In this document: piece by piece, positions 16,286 through 25,782 of the stretch
How positions within the stretch are numbered: position 1 is the stretch's first letter
How the letters are laid out: each line of letters begins with the position of its first letter
Origin: JALHOM01 sp964444225
GTDB taxonomy: Bacteria > Patescibacteriota > Saccharimonadia > Saccharimonadales > 2-12-FULL-41-12
Direction: 5' to 3'
NCBI GenBank assembly: GCA_964444225.1
Contig: CAYUFM010000004.1
Coordinates: 1 to 62,526 of the forward strand
Length of the DNA: 62,526 nt
Notes under the pieces: model-generated
Told to the model about the DNA's origin: nothing
The model's database searches: none
What the model saw: the letters and a program-made list of their open reading frames with translations, nothing else
Translations under genes and position numbers: made by a program

Positions 16286-18321
16286 TTTAGACTTGTAACA
16301 GAACGATATCTTTGGACTCTTTGAGCTAATTCTGAGTATTTTTTTAAATCCTCACTGGAGTCTAAAAAGTCTTGAGCAGATTTGCGTATAGTGGCAATTT
16401 GTCGCAGGTCTGTCAGATTAGCGACACGCAGATCTAGTTGACCAGACTGCATGTGTCCATAAATTGCGCCCGGACCACGAATTTCTAGATCTAACTCTGC
16501 AAGCTTAAAGCCGTCTGTAGTACTTTCTAGAGCTCTGAGTCGTTTCGAGGGCTCGCTACTATCACTCATGACCAAATAACAATAGCCAGGGTCCTTGCCT
16601 CTTCCGACCCGACCCCGCAACTGATGAACTTGCGCTAAGCCAAAACGCTCGACACCCTCCACGATCATCACTGTTGCATTTGGTACGTCAACACCGACCT
16701 CTATCACTGTTGTTGCTACCAAAACATCAATTTTACCAGCCACAAATTGCGCCATCGTGTCTTCTTTGGCATCAGATTTTTGCCTGCCATGAAGCAGTTC
16801 AACCTTATAATTTTTAAAGATTTTTTTCGACAAATCTTCATAAACTTTTTCGGCCGACAAGACCTTCAAGACATCAGACTCCTCGATAAGTGGACAGACT
16901 ACAAAAACTTGCTTGCCGGCCTTTAAGTGTTGCTCGACTTTGGCATACATTTGAGCCTTAGAGTTCGGAGACACTAGGCTAGTTTCTACCGGAGTACGCC
17001 CAGGAGGCATCTCATCTATAATCGATACATCCATCTCGCCATAAAGTGTTAATGCTAGAGAACGCGGAATCGGGGTCGCAGTCATTGATATGACGTGTGG
17101 CATCTTGCTAGCTTTAGCTTGCAGAGTTTTGCGTTGCTCTACCCCAAAACGGTGCTGTTCATCAATTATAACTAGCCCTAAATTGTGCAGATCAACCTTA
17201 TCAGTTATAAGAGCATGGGTTCCGACGATAAGTTTAATCTGGCCTGATTTTATATTGTCGTAAATTAATTTTTTGGATGCTGGCTTTATACTACTCACCA
17301 ACAATGCAACCTGGTCACTAAATTCGGTTTTTTCTAAGAGCTTTGAAATATTTTCAGCATGCTGGCGAGCTAAAAGTTCAGTTGGAGCCATAAATGCAAC
17401 TTGGTATCCGGCCTTCATCGCCATAATGGACGCCATAACAGCAACAATAGTCTTGCCAGACCCAACATCACCTTCGATTAATCTATTGGCTGGAGTTTTT
17501 GCCTCAAAGTCTTTATAAATTTGCCAGATTACTTTGCGCTGAGCGTTAGTCAGCTTATACGGCAAACTGTTCGCAAAATTCTTAGCTGTCGGTTCATGAA
17601 AATCTATTTTCACACCAGATTCCGTTGTAAATTGCTGTTTATTCAACAAACTAGCTAGAGTTACACTAAAAAGTTCTTCAAAACTTAGACGTTTTTTAGC
17701 ATCGTCGATGTCTTTTTGTTTATCCGGAAAATGTATTGCGCTCAAGGCGCTAGCACGTGTCATAAGTTTATTAGCCTTGACTATTTTTTCTGGTAAAACT
17801 TCTGGAAGACTATCAATTTGAGGCTTAATCGACGCCAAAATTTTACGTACTACACCGGACTTAAGTCCTTTAGTTTGCTTATATATCGGTACTATCCTGG
17901 CTGTATTGATCGGAAAGTCACTCACAAGTTCCATATTAGGATTCATGACAGTAAGTCTACCCCGAGAAAGCTCAAAACTACCTGTGATGTAATACTCGAC
18001 CCCAGATTTAATGCCTCCAGCGCGGTAGGGCTGATTAAACCAAACAAGTCTGATTGAGCCACTTTGATCGCTAGCGACGGCCTCAGTTATATGCATACCA
18101 CGTCGGACATAACGGCCAGTTGCTTGTTTTATAACGGCTTTTATACTGACAACGCTACCAGGTCTCAGCTCCATTATTGGTGTTATCTTAGAGTAGTCGT
18201 CGTAGCGTCTTGGGTAAAAATCTATTAGATCGGCTACTGTTTTTAAGCCAAGAATCTTCAGCTTTGCAGCAACGCTAGGCCCTACGCCCTTCAAACTTTC
18301 CAGGCTTGGATCCAGATTCAT
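16282..18321 (-). CDS. recG: ATP-dependent DNA helicase RecG
   Basis: Branch-migration helicase that remodels stalled forks and Holliday junctions. An N-terminal wedge/OB domain (about residues 1-170) is followed by the helicase core: Walker A GDVGSGKT (about 280), DEQHRFGVEQR (motif II with its extension, about 385), TATPIPRSLALTLYG (motif III, about 412) and the VI region with QLRGRVGRGKDPGYCYL (about 585). The RecG-specific C-terminal segment DLEIRGPGAIYGHMQSG is present. Length, 679 aa, is normal. The start ATG follows TTAATATATT with no Shine-Dalgarno sequence. A 30-bp element shared with the tyrS upstream region lies just before it. Confidence 0.97.
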   Translation of the reverse strand: MNLDPSLESLKGVGPSVAAKLKILGLKTVADLIDFYPRRYDDYSKITPIMELRPGSVVSIKAVIKQATGRYVRRGMHITEAVASDQSGSIRLVWFNQPYRAGGIKSGVEYYITGSFELSRGRLTVMNPNMELVSDFPINTARIVPIYKQTKGLKSGVVRKILASIKPQIDSLPEVLPEKIVKANKLMTRASALSAIHFPDKQKDIDDAKKRLSFEELFSVTLASLLNKQQFTTESGVKIDFHEPTAKNFANSLPYKLTNAQRKVIWQIYKDFEAKTPANRLIEGDVGSGKTIVAVMASIMAMKAGYQVAFMAPTELLARQHAENISKLLEKTEFSDQVALLVSSIKPASKKLIYDNIKSGQIKLIVGTHALITDKVDLHNLGLVIIDEQHRFGVEQRKTLQAKASKMPHVISMTATPIPRSLALTLYGEMDVSIIDEMPPGRTPVETSLVSPNSKAQMYAKVEQHLKAGKQVFVVCPLIEESDVLKVLSAEKVYEDLSKKIFKNYKVELLHGRQKSDAKEDTMAQFVAGKIDVLVATTVIEVGVDVPNATVMIVEGVERFGLAQVHQLRGRVGRGKDPGYCYLVMSDSSEPSKRLRALESTTDGFKLAELDLEIRGPGAIYGHMQSGQLDLRVANLTDLRQIATIRKSAQDFLDSSEDLKKYSELAQRVQRYRSVTSLN

Positions 18322-18345
18322 AATATATTAAGAACTTTCATAAAA

Positions 18346-18385
18346 TAGTGCAGTCTGAGACGAAAACCGAGCACATGAGTAAAGA
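18346..18385. repeat. dispersed repeat, copy 1 (upstream of recG)
   Basis: The stretch beginning GCAGTCTGAGACGAAAACC at about 18351 matches the stretch at 20535-20565 (GCAGTCTGAGATGAAAATC) over about 30 bp in the same orientation. Both copies lie in the leader region of a minus-strand gene, recG here and tyrS there. Confidence 0.45.
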
Positions 18386-18452
18386 CGTAGTCAAAATATG
18401 TTGAGGCTTCTTGTAGCAGATTTTCACTCTGAATGTACATTTTGGGAAAGTT

Positions 18453-19220
18453 CTACTTTTTCTTTAGAAGCAGAAAGACACTAGGACCAAAATAAGTTCG
18501 AGCAAAAGTTGGCTGCATAAGCGATTCTACACTTAGCATCAGGGGTTTTGGCACAAATTTCTTTAGACTAGGTGAGCGCAAGTTAGACACAGACAAAGCC
18601 TTTACTACCTTAAAGCCAGCATCATTGAGCTGTTTTATAACCATTTTTGGATTGTGATTAACAAAGGCAACTTCATCATCTCGCTTGTTTTCTTCCGACC
18701 TGATGTCTATCGGCTCATCCGGTACTTTTTTACCCTTTACTGCATATTTAACTCGGTTTTTAAAGTGAGCGTTGTTGGCGATTTCTAGAACTAAGAAACC
18801 ATCTTTTGCGAGACATCTATTAAGCTCTGCAAATTCTTTTGTAGGGTCAGGTAAATGATGCATTACGCGAATCATTGTAAATAGATCAACACTGTCATCT
18901 TTAAATTGCAATTCGTCTGCTTGCATCAATTTTTGGTCAATATTTGGATAGTCCTTTAAGTAATCTTTGGCGATTTTGAGTTGGCTTTTCGCCGGTTCTG
19001 CCAAAGTAACTTTGTCGGAGTAATCATTCAGTAAAACGCAAAGGCGACCATAGCCACCACCAATGTCCACAGCATGTTTGAACTTTTTACCCTTAATAAG
19101 GCGTTTGATAGCAATTTCTTCAGCAGCATGCTCGTAATCTCGGCCGTCCCAATATTTTAAATAGTTATAGTCACCATTATCATACTGGTCGGCAACTTTT
19201 TTGGTTTTTTTATCAGTCAT
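18453..19220 (-). CDS. class I SAM-dependent methyltransferase
   Basis: 255 aa with a single Rossmann-type methyltransferase domain: motif I AVDIGGGYGRLCVLL at about residue 50, acidic motif II VTLAEPAK, and IRVMHHLPDP (about 117), which places it in the Methyltransf_11/UbiE-like group. The last 80 residues are basic and may bind the substrate. The substrate cannot be told from sequence; small molecules, lipids and proteins are all possible. It is 20 bp downstream of tyrS on the same strand. It has no membrane segment or signal peptide. Confidence 0.88.
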   Translation of the reverse strand: MTDKKTKKVADQYDNGDYNYLKYWDGRDYEHAAEEIAIKRLIKGKKFKHAVDIGGGYGRLCVLLNDYSDKVTLAEPAKSQLKIAKDYLKDYPNIDQKLMQADELQFKDDSVDLFTMIRVMHHLPDPTKEFAELNRCLAKDGFLVLEIANNAHFKNRVKYAVKGKKVPDEPIDIRSEENKRDDEVAFVNHNPKMVIKQLNDAGFKVVKALSVSNLRSPSLKKFVPKPLMLSVESLMQPTFARTYFGPSVFLLLKKK

Positions 19221-19240
19221 AGTTGAAGATTATACCATTC

Positions 19241-20461
19241 TTATTTATTAACAATTACAAAGTTATTTTTGCCACGTTTTACCAAGTTAGGGCCCGGTAC
19301 AAATAGATCAAGGTTTTGCGGGCCGGCTTTTTGGCCATTTACGGATATTGCTCCAGAATTTAGAAAATTGCGGGCTTCTGTTTTGGATGATGCAAGTTCT
19401 CCAACAACCAAAACTTCGGCAAAGTCTACGCTGTAGTCAACCGTACCTAGCTCATCGGCCAGGATTTTCTTCTCTGATCTGTCTAGTTCTATAAAATTAC
19501 CTTCGCCAAACAGTACCTCAGAAACTTTTCTTACTTCATCGGCGCGCTTCTGGCCATGAACAAGTCTAGTCACTTCATAAGCTAGGGTTTTTTGAGCCAA
19601 ACGAGCACCCTTATTGGCATTAAACTCGCTCATAACACTATCAACAGATGGTTTGTCTAGCTCTGTATAAATTTTTATGTAATTTTCTACGCCTGCATCG
19701 TTGATATTAAGCCAAAATTGATAAAATGCAAAAACACTGGTTTTTTCTTGATCTAACCAGATGGCGCCATCCTCGCTTTTACCAAATTTTTTGCCTGTAG
19801 ATATATCAATAACTAGCGGGAGTGTCATGGCGTGCACCTCTACGGAGCGGGCTTTACGAACAAGCTCTACTCCACTTAGGCAATTTCCCCACTGATCAGA
19901 ACCGCCTAGCTGAAGCGTCGCCCCGTATTTATCGTAAAGATGTAGATAGTCCATACCTTGAAGGATTGTGTAGCTAAACTCTGTATAGCTAATGCCCTCA
20001 CCACCAATTCGTTTGGCAATATAGTCGCGTTGAACTAAATTAGTCATACTAAAGTGCTTGCCAATATCACGCAGAAATGGCAAAAGTTTAACTTCTTTAG
20101 TCCAATCCAGATTATTAACTAAACGAAAGTTATATCCGTCAAAAATTTTTTTAATCTGAGCTTCGGCACAGTCAACATTGTGCTTGATTGTTTCTTCGTC
20201 TTGGGTCGGTCGTTCACTGTCTTTTCCACCCGGGTCGCCAACCAAACTAGTAGCACCACCGGCCAAGATAATAGCCGAATGCCCATGTCTCATAAACAAC
20301 CTGTCAGCCATCATAGCTGCCAGATTGCCAATGGTCTGGGAGTCTGCAGAAGCATCATAACCGTGGTAAAAAGTCAGTTTATTTTGGTCTAAGACTTTGA
20401 GCTCAGCAAAAGTGCTGTCCTGCACAAAACCACGCCATACTAGTTCTTCGGATAATGTCAT
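19241..20461 (-). CDS. tyrS: tyrosyl-tRNA synthetase with altered HIGH motif
   Basis: Class I synthetase for tRNA-Tyr, 406 aa. The Rossmann catalytic domain contains GYDASADSQTIGNL (about residues 33-46), ILAGGATSLVGDPGGK and the KMSKS-like loop KFGKS (about 232). An S4 RNA-binding domain forms the C-terminal 60 residues (SSKTEARNFLNSGAISVNGQ). The HIGH motif, normally H-[IL]-G-H in TyrRS, reads T-I-G-N. The ATG has no Shine-Dalgarno sequence and lies 10 nt after a TATACT box. A methyltransferase gene follows on the same strand. No T-box element is visible. Confidence 0.95.
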   Translation of the reverse strand: MTLSEELVWRGFVQDSTFAELKVLDQNKLTFYHGYDASADSQTIGNLAAMMADRLFMRHGHSAIILAGGATSLVGDPGGKDSERPTQDEETIKHNVDCAEAQIKKIFDGYNFRLVNNLDWTKEVKLLPFLRDIGKHFSMTNLVQRDYIAKRIGGEGISYTEFSYTILQGMDYLHLYDKYGATLQLGGSDQWGNCLSGVELVRKARSVEVHAMTLPLVIDISTGKKFGKSEDGAIWLDQEKTSVFAFYQFWLNINDAGVENYIKIYTELDKPSVDSVMSEFNANKGARLAQKTLAYEVTRLVHGQKRADEVRKVSEVLFGEGNFIELDRSEKKILADELGTVDYSVDFAEVLVVGELASSKTEARNFLNSGAISVNGQKAGPQNLDLFVPGPNLVKRGKNNFVIVNK

Positions 20462-20530
20462 ATGTATATATAGTATAGGGATAAAGCTTCAAAAATTAAA
20501 CTTTCCACAAAATATAATATTTGCATCTTT

Positions 20531-20570
20531 AGAGCAGTCTGAGATGAAAATCAAACACATAACTAGAGGT
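20531..20570. repeat. dispersed repeat, copy 2 (upstream of tyrS)
   Basis: This is the partner of the element at 18346-18385, starting GCAGTCTGAGATGAAAATC near 20535. It lies in the 272-bp divergent gap between tyrS and the penicillin-binding protein gene. Apart from this element and a TATAAT box near 20675 for the + strand gene, I see nothing in that gap. Confidence 0.45.
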
Positions 20571-20733
20571 GTACATCAGCGTACGGCGACAGATACTGTC
20601 ACAGTTTTTTGCTGATAATGCGCAAGACATATAGACGGGACTAAACTCTACCGAAATGCTCAAAAGTCCTATATAATACGTACATTGCTGGAAGATTAGT
20701 AACAGAGACGCCAAGGAGTAATTACTACGTTTT

Positions 20734-23724
20734 ATGAAAAAACCTAAGAACATTGCGCGCCCCCGAAAAGGTAGCCCGATAAAACAAAATCCAAAGACCC
20801 ATCACGTTACTAAAAATGGTAACAAGATTAAACTTAACCATAATTTAGTTAACAAGATGAAAGCCAAGCGTGATGCTCGCCTACGTGAAAAGGCGGCTTA
20901 CCTTGCAACACTTCCAAAAGGTCGTATAAAGCGAACTATATATAGAATGCACCCCAAAAGAGTGGCTAAATATTGGTTTAGCAAAAAGGGTGGGATTATG
21001 GCCCTTAAGCTTACAGGTATTGGTGCCTTAGCAATGTTTTTACTAATAATTGGTGTATTTGCCTACTTCAGAAAAGACCTACCAAACCTTCGCGATATCT
21101 CTGGTAACAACATTGGCGGATCGATCCGCTACTATGACCGTACCGGAGGCACACTACTCTGGGAAGATTACGATGCAGTAAAACGTAACCCAGTTCAAGG
21201 TAAAGACGTCTCTAAAGCCATATCAGATGCCACTGTAGCGGTTGAGGACCAGAACTTTTATGACCATGGAGGATTCGACTTAAAAGGCATCTCCCGCGCA
21301 GGAGTTAACAACATCCTAGGCAAAAGTGGGACTACCCAGGGTGGATCTACTATTACACAGCAGTTAGTTAAACTTACCCAAAACTGGAGCCGTGAACAAA
21401 CTTACACCAGAAAGGTTAAGGAACTTATTCTGGCAGTAGAGCTAGAGCGTACCTACACTAAGGCTGAGATCTTAGCGGGGTATCTGGACACCGCACCATA
21501 CAGTGACATTACCTACGGTGTAGAAGCTGCTATGCAAGATTATTTTAACAAGTCTTCAAAAGACATAACTCTTGATGAAGCTGCCTTTTTAGCCGCAATA
21601 CCAAAATCTCCTTCGTTCTATTCACCTTACGGCGCTAGCTACAATAAGGAAGCCTTAGAGGGCCGTCAAGACTACATCTTAGACATAATGGCAGACCAAG
21701 GAAAGATCACTAATCAGCAACGCGACGAAGCCAAAAAAGTGGATACTCTATCCAAGATCAAGCCTCGCCAGCCTAAGTATGCCGGCATCCAAGCTCCATG
21801 GTTTGTGCTAACAGCTAAAGAAAAACTAACCCAGATGCGTGGCGCTAACGCCGTTTCATTAGGCGGACTAAAAGTAATAACTACATTGGATCTAGAAAAA
21901 CAAAAGATTGCCGAAGAAGAAGTCGCCAAGGGTATGGCCCAAGTACAAAGACAACGCGGTGATGTCGCAGCTTTTGTAGCCGAGGACGTTAAGACCGGCC
22001 AAGTAGTTGCGCTGGTTGGTGGTACAGATTTTTCTAACCCAGTTTATGGCCAAAACAACTATGCCCGGGCAAAACTACCTCCAGGATCTAGCTTCAAACC
22101 TTATGATTATTTAGCAGCAATAGAACATACCGAGAATTTTGGTGCAGGCACAGTACTCTATGACGTCCAAGAGCCTGTTGATGGATATCCTTGCACGATA
22201 AAAGCTCGCCCGCCTGCCGGTAACTGTCTCTGGGACTATGACTTCCGCTATCCTGGACCTATGACGATACGCTACGCGCTCGGTGGGTCACGTAACGTCC
22301 CAGCCATCAAATCAATGGCTATAGCAGGTGTAGATAAAACAATTGATACAGCCGAGAAGTTAGGCTTAAAGGACACTGGCGATGACCGAATAGAAGGCCA
22401 GGGATACAAATGTTACGAGGACGATCAACTAACCGTCGAGTCACAATGCTACACCTCTTCAGCCATTGGAGACGGTGCCTATCTCAAACTTGACGAGCAT
22501 GTTCATGCTTACAGCACTATTTCTCGAAATGGCAGATTGATACCCCAGACATTTATCTTAAAAGTCGAGGACTCTGGCGGTAAAACCATCGAAGAGTGGA
22601 AAGCTACAGAAGGCAAACAAGTAGTCCGTGACGAATCTGCATATATAGTTGCCGATATGATGGAAGACCCTAACGCCAGCTACTTCCCTAGAAAACCACA
22701 CAGATATAATGGTCATAAGTTTGCGGTAAAAACAGGAACAACCAATGACTCTAAGGATGGATGGCTAATGGGCTACTCTACCCAATATGCTGCCGGGGTA
22801 TGGGTTGGTTATCACAACCGACAGGTAGAGTTGAGTGGCTTCATGGAAGTTATGACCGAGCCAATTTGGGGTGGTTGGATGCGTCGTGTTCACGACAATC
22901 TACAGCCAGAGGAGCGTGCGCGACCAGCTGGAGTTAAAACACTTCCAGCGTATATTGTACGCACCCATGTAGGAGTTGGCTCAAAGGAGCCCAGCCCTAC
23001 AAATGATCTATATCCTTCATGGTACAAATCCAGGACTCGCGGAACAAAAGAAGTTATTGATAAAGTATCCAACAAAATAGCGACAGATTGTACTCCAGAA
23101 CTCGCTAAAGAGACCGTCGGCAACGCCAGCGCTAATCAGTTCTCTGCCGACAAGTTCCACGATGGGGCCCGGTCTGCTGGTACTTCCGAAAAAGACGACG
23201 TTCATAAATGTGAAGATGCCAAGCCAGCTATTACTCTCACTGTTAGCGGTAATGTAATAACTGCAACGGCATCAGCCGGAACGCACCCCATATCTAGTGA
23301 CAAATTTAAGGGCACAATCAACATTAAGATCGGTGGCCAAACCGTCCAGTCATTTGAAGCTGGATCAAGTCCAGCAACAGTTAACTACACAGCAACAGTA
23401 ACTGGTGAACAAACAGTGACAGCAGAAGTCATTGATAGCGTACTATACAACAACAGTGATAGCTTGACGGTTACATTTTCTAGCCCTGTAGTGTTAAGCG
23501 TCACCCGAGCTAAAGTTGTAGGGCCAAAAGCTGAGTTTGATTGGAATGGTAACAGTGGCGTGACTTCAATCTACACTGTAGTTGGCGATATCCTCGTTTG
23601 CTCCGGCAGTAGCGCTAGCGATAATGACTGCGACAAAAATAATAACCCTCAGTGGGCAGTCGGAAAATCAGTTTACGCTAAAGACACTTCTGGCAATATA
23701 TCACCTTCTGTTACGATTAATTAG
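20734..23724 (+). CDS. class A penicillin-binding protein (transglycosylase/transpeptidase)
   Basis: Bifunctional peptidoglycan synthase, 996 aa. A basic cytosolic tail (residues about 1-88) precedes one membrane helix (about 92-112). The GT51 glycosyltransferase domain has EDQNFYDHGGFD (about 171) and QGGSTITQQLVK (about 206). The transpeptidase domain has SSFK (about 451), SRN (about 524) and KTGTT (about 666). The C-terminal 130 residues are a beta-rich Ig-like tail with Cys pairs. The ATG at 20734 is the first possible start (in-frame TAA upstream); AAGGAG lies unusually far, 15 nt before it. It is convergent with the PIN-TRAM gene, 2 bp apart. Confidence 0.95.
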   Translation: MKKPKNIARPRKGSPIKQNPKTHHVTKNGNKIKLNHNLVNKMKAKRDARLREKAAYLATLPKGRIKRTIYRMHPKRVAKYWFSKKGGIMALKLTGIGALAMFLLIIGVFAYFRKDLPNLRDISGNNIGGSIRYYDRTGGTLLWEDYDAVKRNPVQGKDVSKAISDATVAVEDQNFYDHGGFDLKGISRAGVNNILGKSGTTQGGSTITQQLVKLTQNWSREQTYTRKVKELILAVELERTYTKAEILAGYLDTAPYSDITYGVEAAMQDYFNKSSKDITLDEAAFLAAIPKSPSFYSPYGASYNKEALEGRQDYILDIMADQGKITNQQRDEAKKVDTLSKIKPRQPKYAGIQAPWFVLTAKEKLTQMRGANAVSLGGLKVITTLDLEKQKIAEEEVAKGMAQVQRQRGDVAAFVAEDVKTGQVVALVGGTDFSNPVYGQNNYARAKLPPGSSFKPYDYLAAIEHTENFGAGTVLYDVQEPVDGYPCTIKARPPAGNCLWDYDFRYPGPMTIRYALGGSRNVPAIKSMAIAGVDKTIDTAEKLGLKDTGDDRIEGQGYKCYEDDQLTVESQCYTSSAIGDGAYLKLDEHVHAYSTISRNGRLIPQTFILKVEDSGGKTIEEWKATEGKQVVRDESAYIVADMMEDPNASYFPRKPHRYNGHKFAVKTGTTNDSKDGWLMGYSTQYAAGVWVGYHNRQVELSGFMEVMTEPIWGGWMRRVHDNLQPEERARPAGVKTLPAYIVRTHVGVGSKEPSPTNDLYPSWYKSRTRGTKEVIDKVSNKIATDCTPELAKETVGNASANQFSADKFHDGARSAGTSEKDDVHKCEDAKPAITLTVSGNVITATASAGTHPISSDKFKGTINIKIGGQTVQSFEAGSSPATVNYTATVTGEQTVTAEVIDSVLYNNSDSLTVTFSSPVVLSVTRAKVVGPKAEFDWNGNSGVTSIYTVVGDILVCSGSSASDNDCDKNNNPQWAVGKSVYAKDTSGNISPSVTIN

Positions 23725-23726
23725 AT

Positions 23727-24422
23727 TCACTTTTTTTGGGCGCCAGTAATTTTCCGGGCAAACATCATTTTACCTGCCTCTGTTTGAAGCATTCTAGTTA
23801 CCGCAACATCTACACTCTTGCCTATCATATTGCCCGCCCCACTAACAACAACCATTGTGCCATCCTCTAGATATCCAACACCTTGGTCTTTATTGCTACC
23901 TTTTTGAACAATTTTTACAGTGTGGCTCTCGCCCGGCAAGGCAACTGGCCTTACAGCTTGAGCTAACTCATTAACATTGAGTACCCTCACGCCTTCTGTA
24001 ACAGCGACTTTATTAAGGTTAAAGTCGTTGGTGCATAGATAGGCTTTAATATCGACAGCAAGTTGAACAAGTTTATCGTCTGTGGCATTTTTATCCGTAA
24101 AATCAGTCTGCTCAACCCGGACCTGGTCTGGCAACTCTGTTTGCAGGCGCACAATCACGTCTAATCCAAATCTGGCGCGTTCTCGCTTGTGTGAATCATT
24201 GCCGTCGGCCAAAAGTTGCAGTTCTCGTACGATAAACTGTGGCACCACCATTTGGCCTGGCATAAAGCCAGCTTGGGCTATCTCTACAATGCGTCCATCA
24301 ATTATCGCGCTAGAATCTAGAATAACGCCACCCTTAGATTTTTGAGTAGTTTTTTTGGTCTGCTGAGACAAAAACAAAAATATTATTGCAAGTAACGCGA
24401 CCGATTGAATAATCTCTATCAT
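23727..24422 (-). CDS. PIN-TRAM domain protein (YacL-like putative RNase)
   Basis: 231 aa. One N-terminal membrane helix (about residues 4-21) is followed by a PIN nuclease domain whose conserved acidic residues are visible in ILDSSAIIDGRI (about 34-45), QFIVRELQ, the NATDDKLVQLA stretch and TNDFNLNKVA. A TRAM-like RNA-binding beta barrel forms the C-terminus (about 165-225). This architecture is that of YacL/PilT-N proteins, membrane-tethered putative ribonucleases. It starts 7 bp after the radA stop, in the same minus-strand operon, and ends next to the penicillin-binding protein gene. Confidence 0.88.
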   Translation of the reverse strand: MIEIIQSVALLAIIFLFLSQQTKKTTQKSKGGVILDSSAIIDGRIVEIAQAGFMPGQMVVPQFIVRELQLLADGNDSHKRERARFGLDVIVRLQTELPDQVRVEQTDFTDKNATDDKLVQLAVDIKAYLCTNDFNLNKVAVTEGVRVLNVNELAQAVRPVALPGESHTVKIVQKGSNKDQGVGYLEDGTMVVVSGAGNMIGKSVDVAVTRMLQTEAGKMMFARKITGAQKK

Positions 24423-24429
24423 TTGACCT

Positions 24430-25782
24430 CTATATCTTTAAATAATTATTTAACGCTGTGCGCACATCCGGCACTGGCTTTAATATTGTAGATTTATTAC
24501 TATTTCTGAGTTTTGGACCAATAGCTTCAGTGAATCCTAGTTTTTTTGCCTCCGCAAGGCGTTTTTCAACAAAAGGCACATGCCGAACTTCACCAGATAG
24601 CCCAACCTCGCCATATACTACTACGTTTTCTTTTAGTTTTAAGCCTTTAGCGGCTGAACCTATAGCCATACAGATAGCCAGGTCTATTCCGGGATCATTA
24701 ATCTTTATACCACCGACAATATTTATATATATGTCTTGATCAGATAAATTCAGTTTAGTACGACGCTCCAGCATAGCAATAAGAAGATTAACTCTGTTGA
24801 GTTCAACGCCACTAGAAGCGCGCTTTGGGTAGCCGTAGGAAGTTTTATTCACCAAAGCTTGCACCTCAACCAGCACAGGCCTACTACCCTCCATGGTTGC
24901 TAGGACAATTGATCCGTCGGTAATTTGACGCTCGCTCAGTAATGCTTCTGATGCATTTTCTACCTGAATTAGGCCATTTTCTGCCATCTCAAATATTCCC
25001 GCCTCGTCCGTTGAGCCAAACCGATTTTTTACACTACGCAAAATTTTAAACCCACCATATCTGTCACCTTCTAGCTGAAGAACTGTATCGACTACATGCT
25101 CCAGCACCTTAGGGCCAGCGATTGAGCCTTCTTTGGTAACATGACCAACCAAGACAACCGCCGTATTCACTTCTTTAGCTACATTGATAATAAGATGAGC
25201 GCAGTTGGTGATTTGCGACACACTTCCGGCAACCGATGCCACAGACTCTGATGTAAGAGTTTGTATAGAATCTATGACAACAAAATCAAAGTTACCAGAA
25301 GAGATTGTACGGGCGATATCCTCAGCATTAGTAGCAGACCCAAGTTGGATATTTTTATCTGCAACACTAAGTCTTTCTGCCCGAAGTCCAACTTGATGCC
25401 CCGACTCTTCTCCACTGATATATAAAACATTATTTTTATCTGACAAACCAGCCACAATCTGCAGTAACAGTGTGCTCTTGCCTATCCCAGGCTGGCCGGC
25501 CATAAGAGTAATACTACCCTTCACAAATCCACCGCCTAAAACCGTATCAACATCCCCAATACCGCACTGCATTCGATTTTTGTCATCGGTTTTAGAAAAA
25601 TCCTTAATTATTGAAGTTTTTAATGCTGAGCCTTTTTTACTAACAGTTCCCTTGGCAGTTACTAGTACTGCTTCTTCGGCTAGAGTATTCCACTCTCCAC
25701 AAGAGTTACATTTGCCCGACCAAGTACCATATTCTGCCCCACAATTGTTGCATACGTAGCGAAGCGAGTCTTTTTTACCCAC
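24430..25782 (-). CDS. radA: DNA repair protein RadA (Sms)
   Basis: RecA-like DnaB-type branch-migration ATPase, 450 aa. The N-terminal zinc finger CNNCGAEYGTWSGKCNSC is at about residues 11-28. Walker A is GQPGIGKST (about 96), the RadA-specific KNRFG motif is at about 255, and a Lon-like C-terminal domain (about 290-450) ends the protein. The start is GTG at 25782, overlapping the TAG stop of the upstream gene (TAGTG). It sits between a membrane HExxH protein and the PIN-TRAM gene, a radA-yacL pairing also found in Firmicutes. Unlike rpoC and pilB here, this protein keeps its zinc finger. Confidence 0.96.
   Translation of the reverse strand: MGKKDSLRYVCNNCGAEYGTWSGKCNSCGEWNTLAEEAVLVTAKGTVSKKGSALKTSIIKDFSKTDDKNRMQCGIGDVDTVLGGGFVKGSITLMAGQPGIGKSTLLLQIVAGLSDKNNVLYISGEESGHQVGLRAERLSVADKNIQLGSATNAEDIARTISSGNFDFVVIDSIQTLTSESVASVAGSVSQITNCAHLIINVAKEVNTAVVLVGHVTKEGSIAGPKVLEHVVDTVLQLEGDRYGGFKILRSVKNRFGSTDEAGIFEMAENGLIQVENASEALLSERQITDGSIVLATMEGSRPVLVEVQALVNKTSYGYPKRASSGVELNRVNLLIAMLERRTKLNLSDQDIYINIVGGIKINDPGIDLAICMAIGSAAKGLKLKENVVVYGEVGLSGEVRHVPFVEKRLAEAKKLGFTEAIGPKLRNSNKSTILKPVPDVRTALNNYLKI

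Noticed and set aside
20462..20733. T-box leader for tyrS (also examined for hisS and aspS)
   Set aside because: No AGGGTGGNACCGCG-type antiterminator bulge or terminator was found in any of the three upstream regions.
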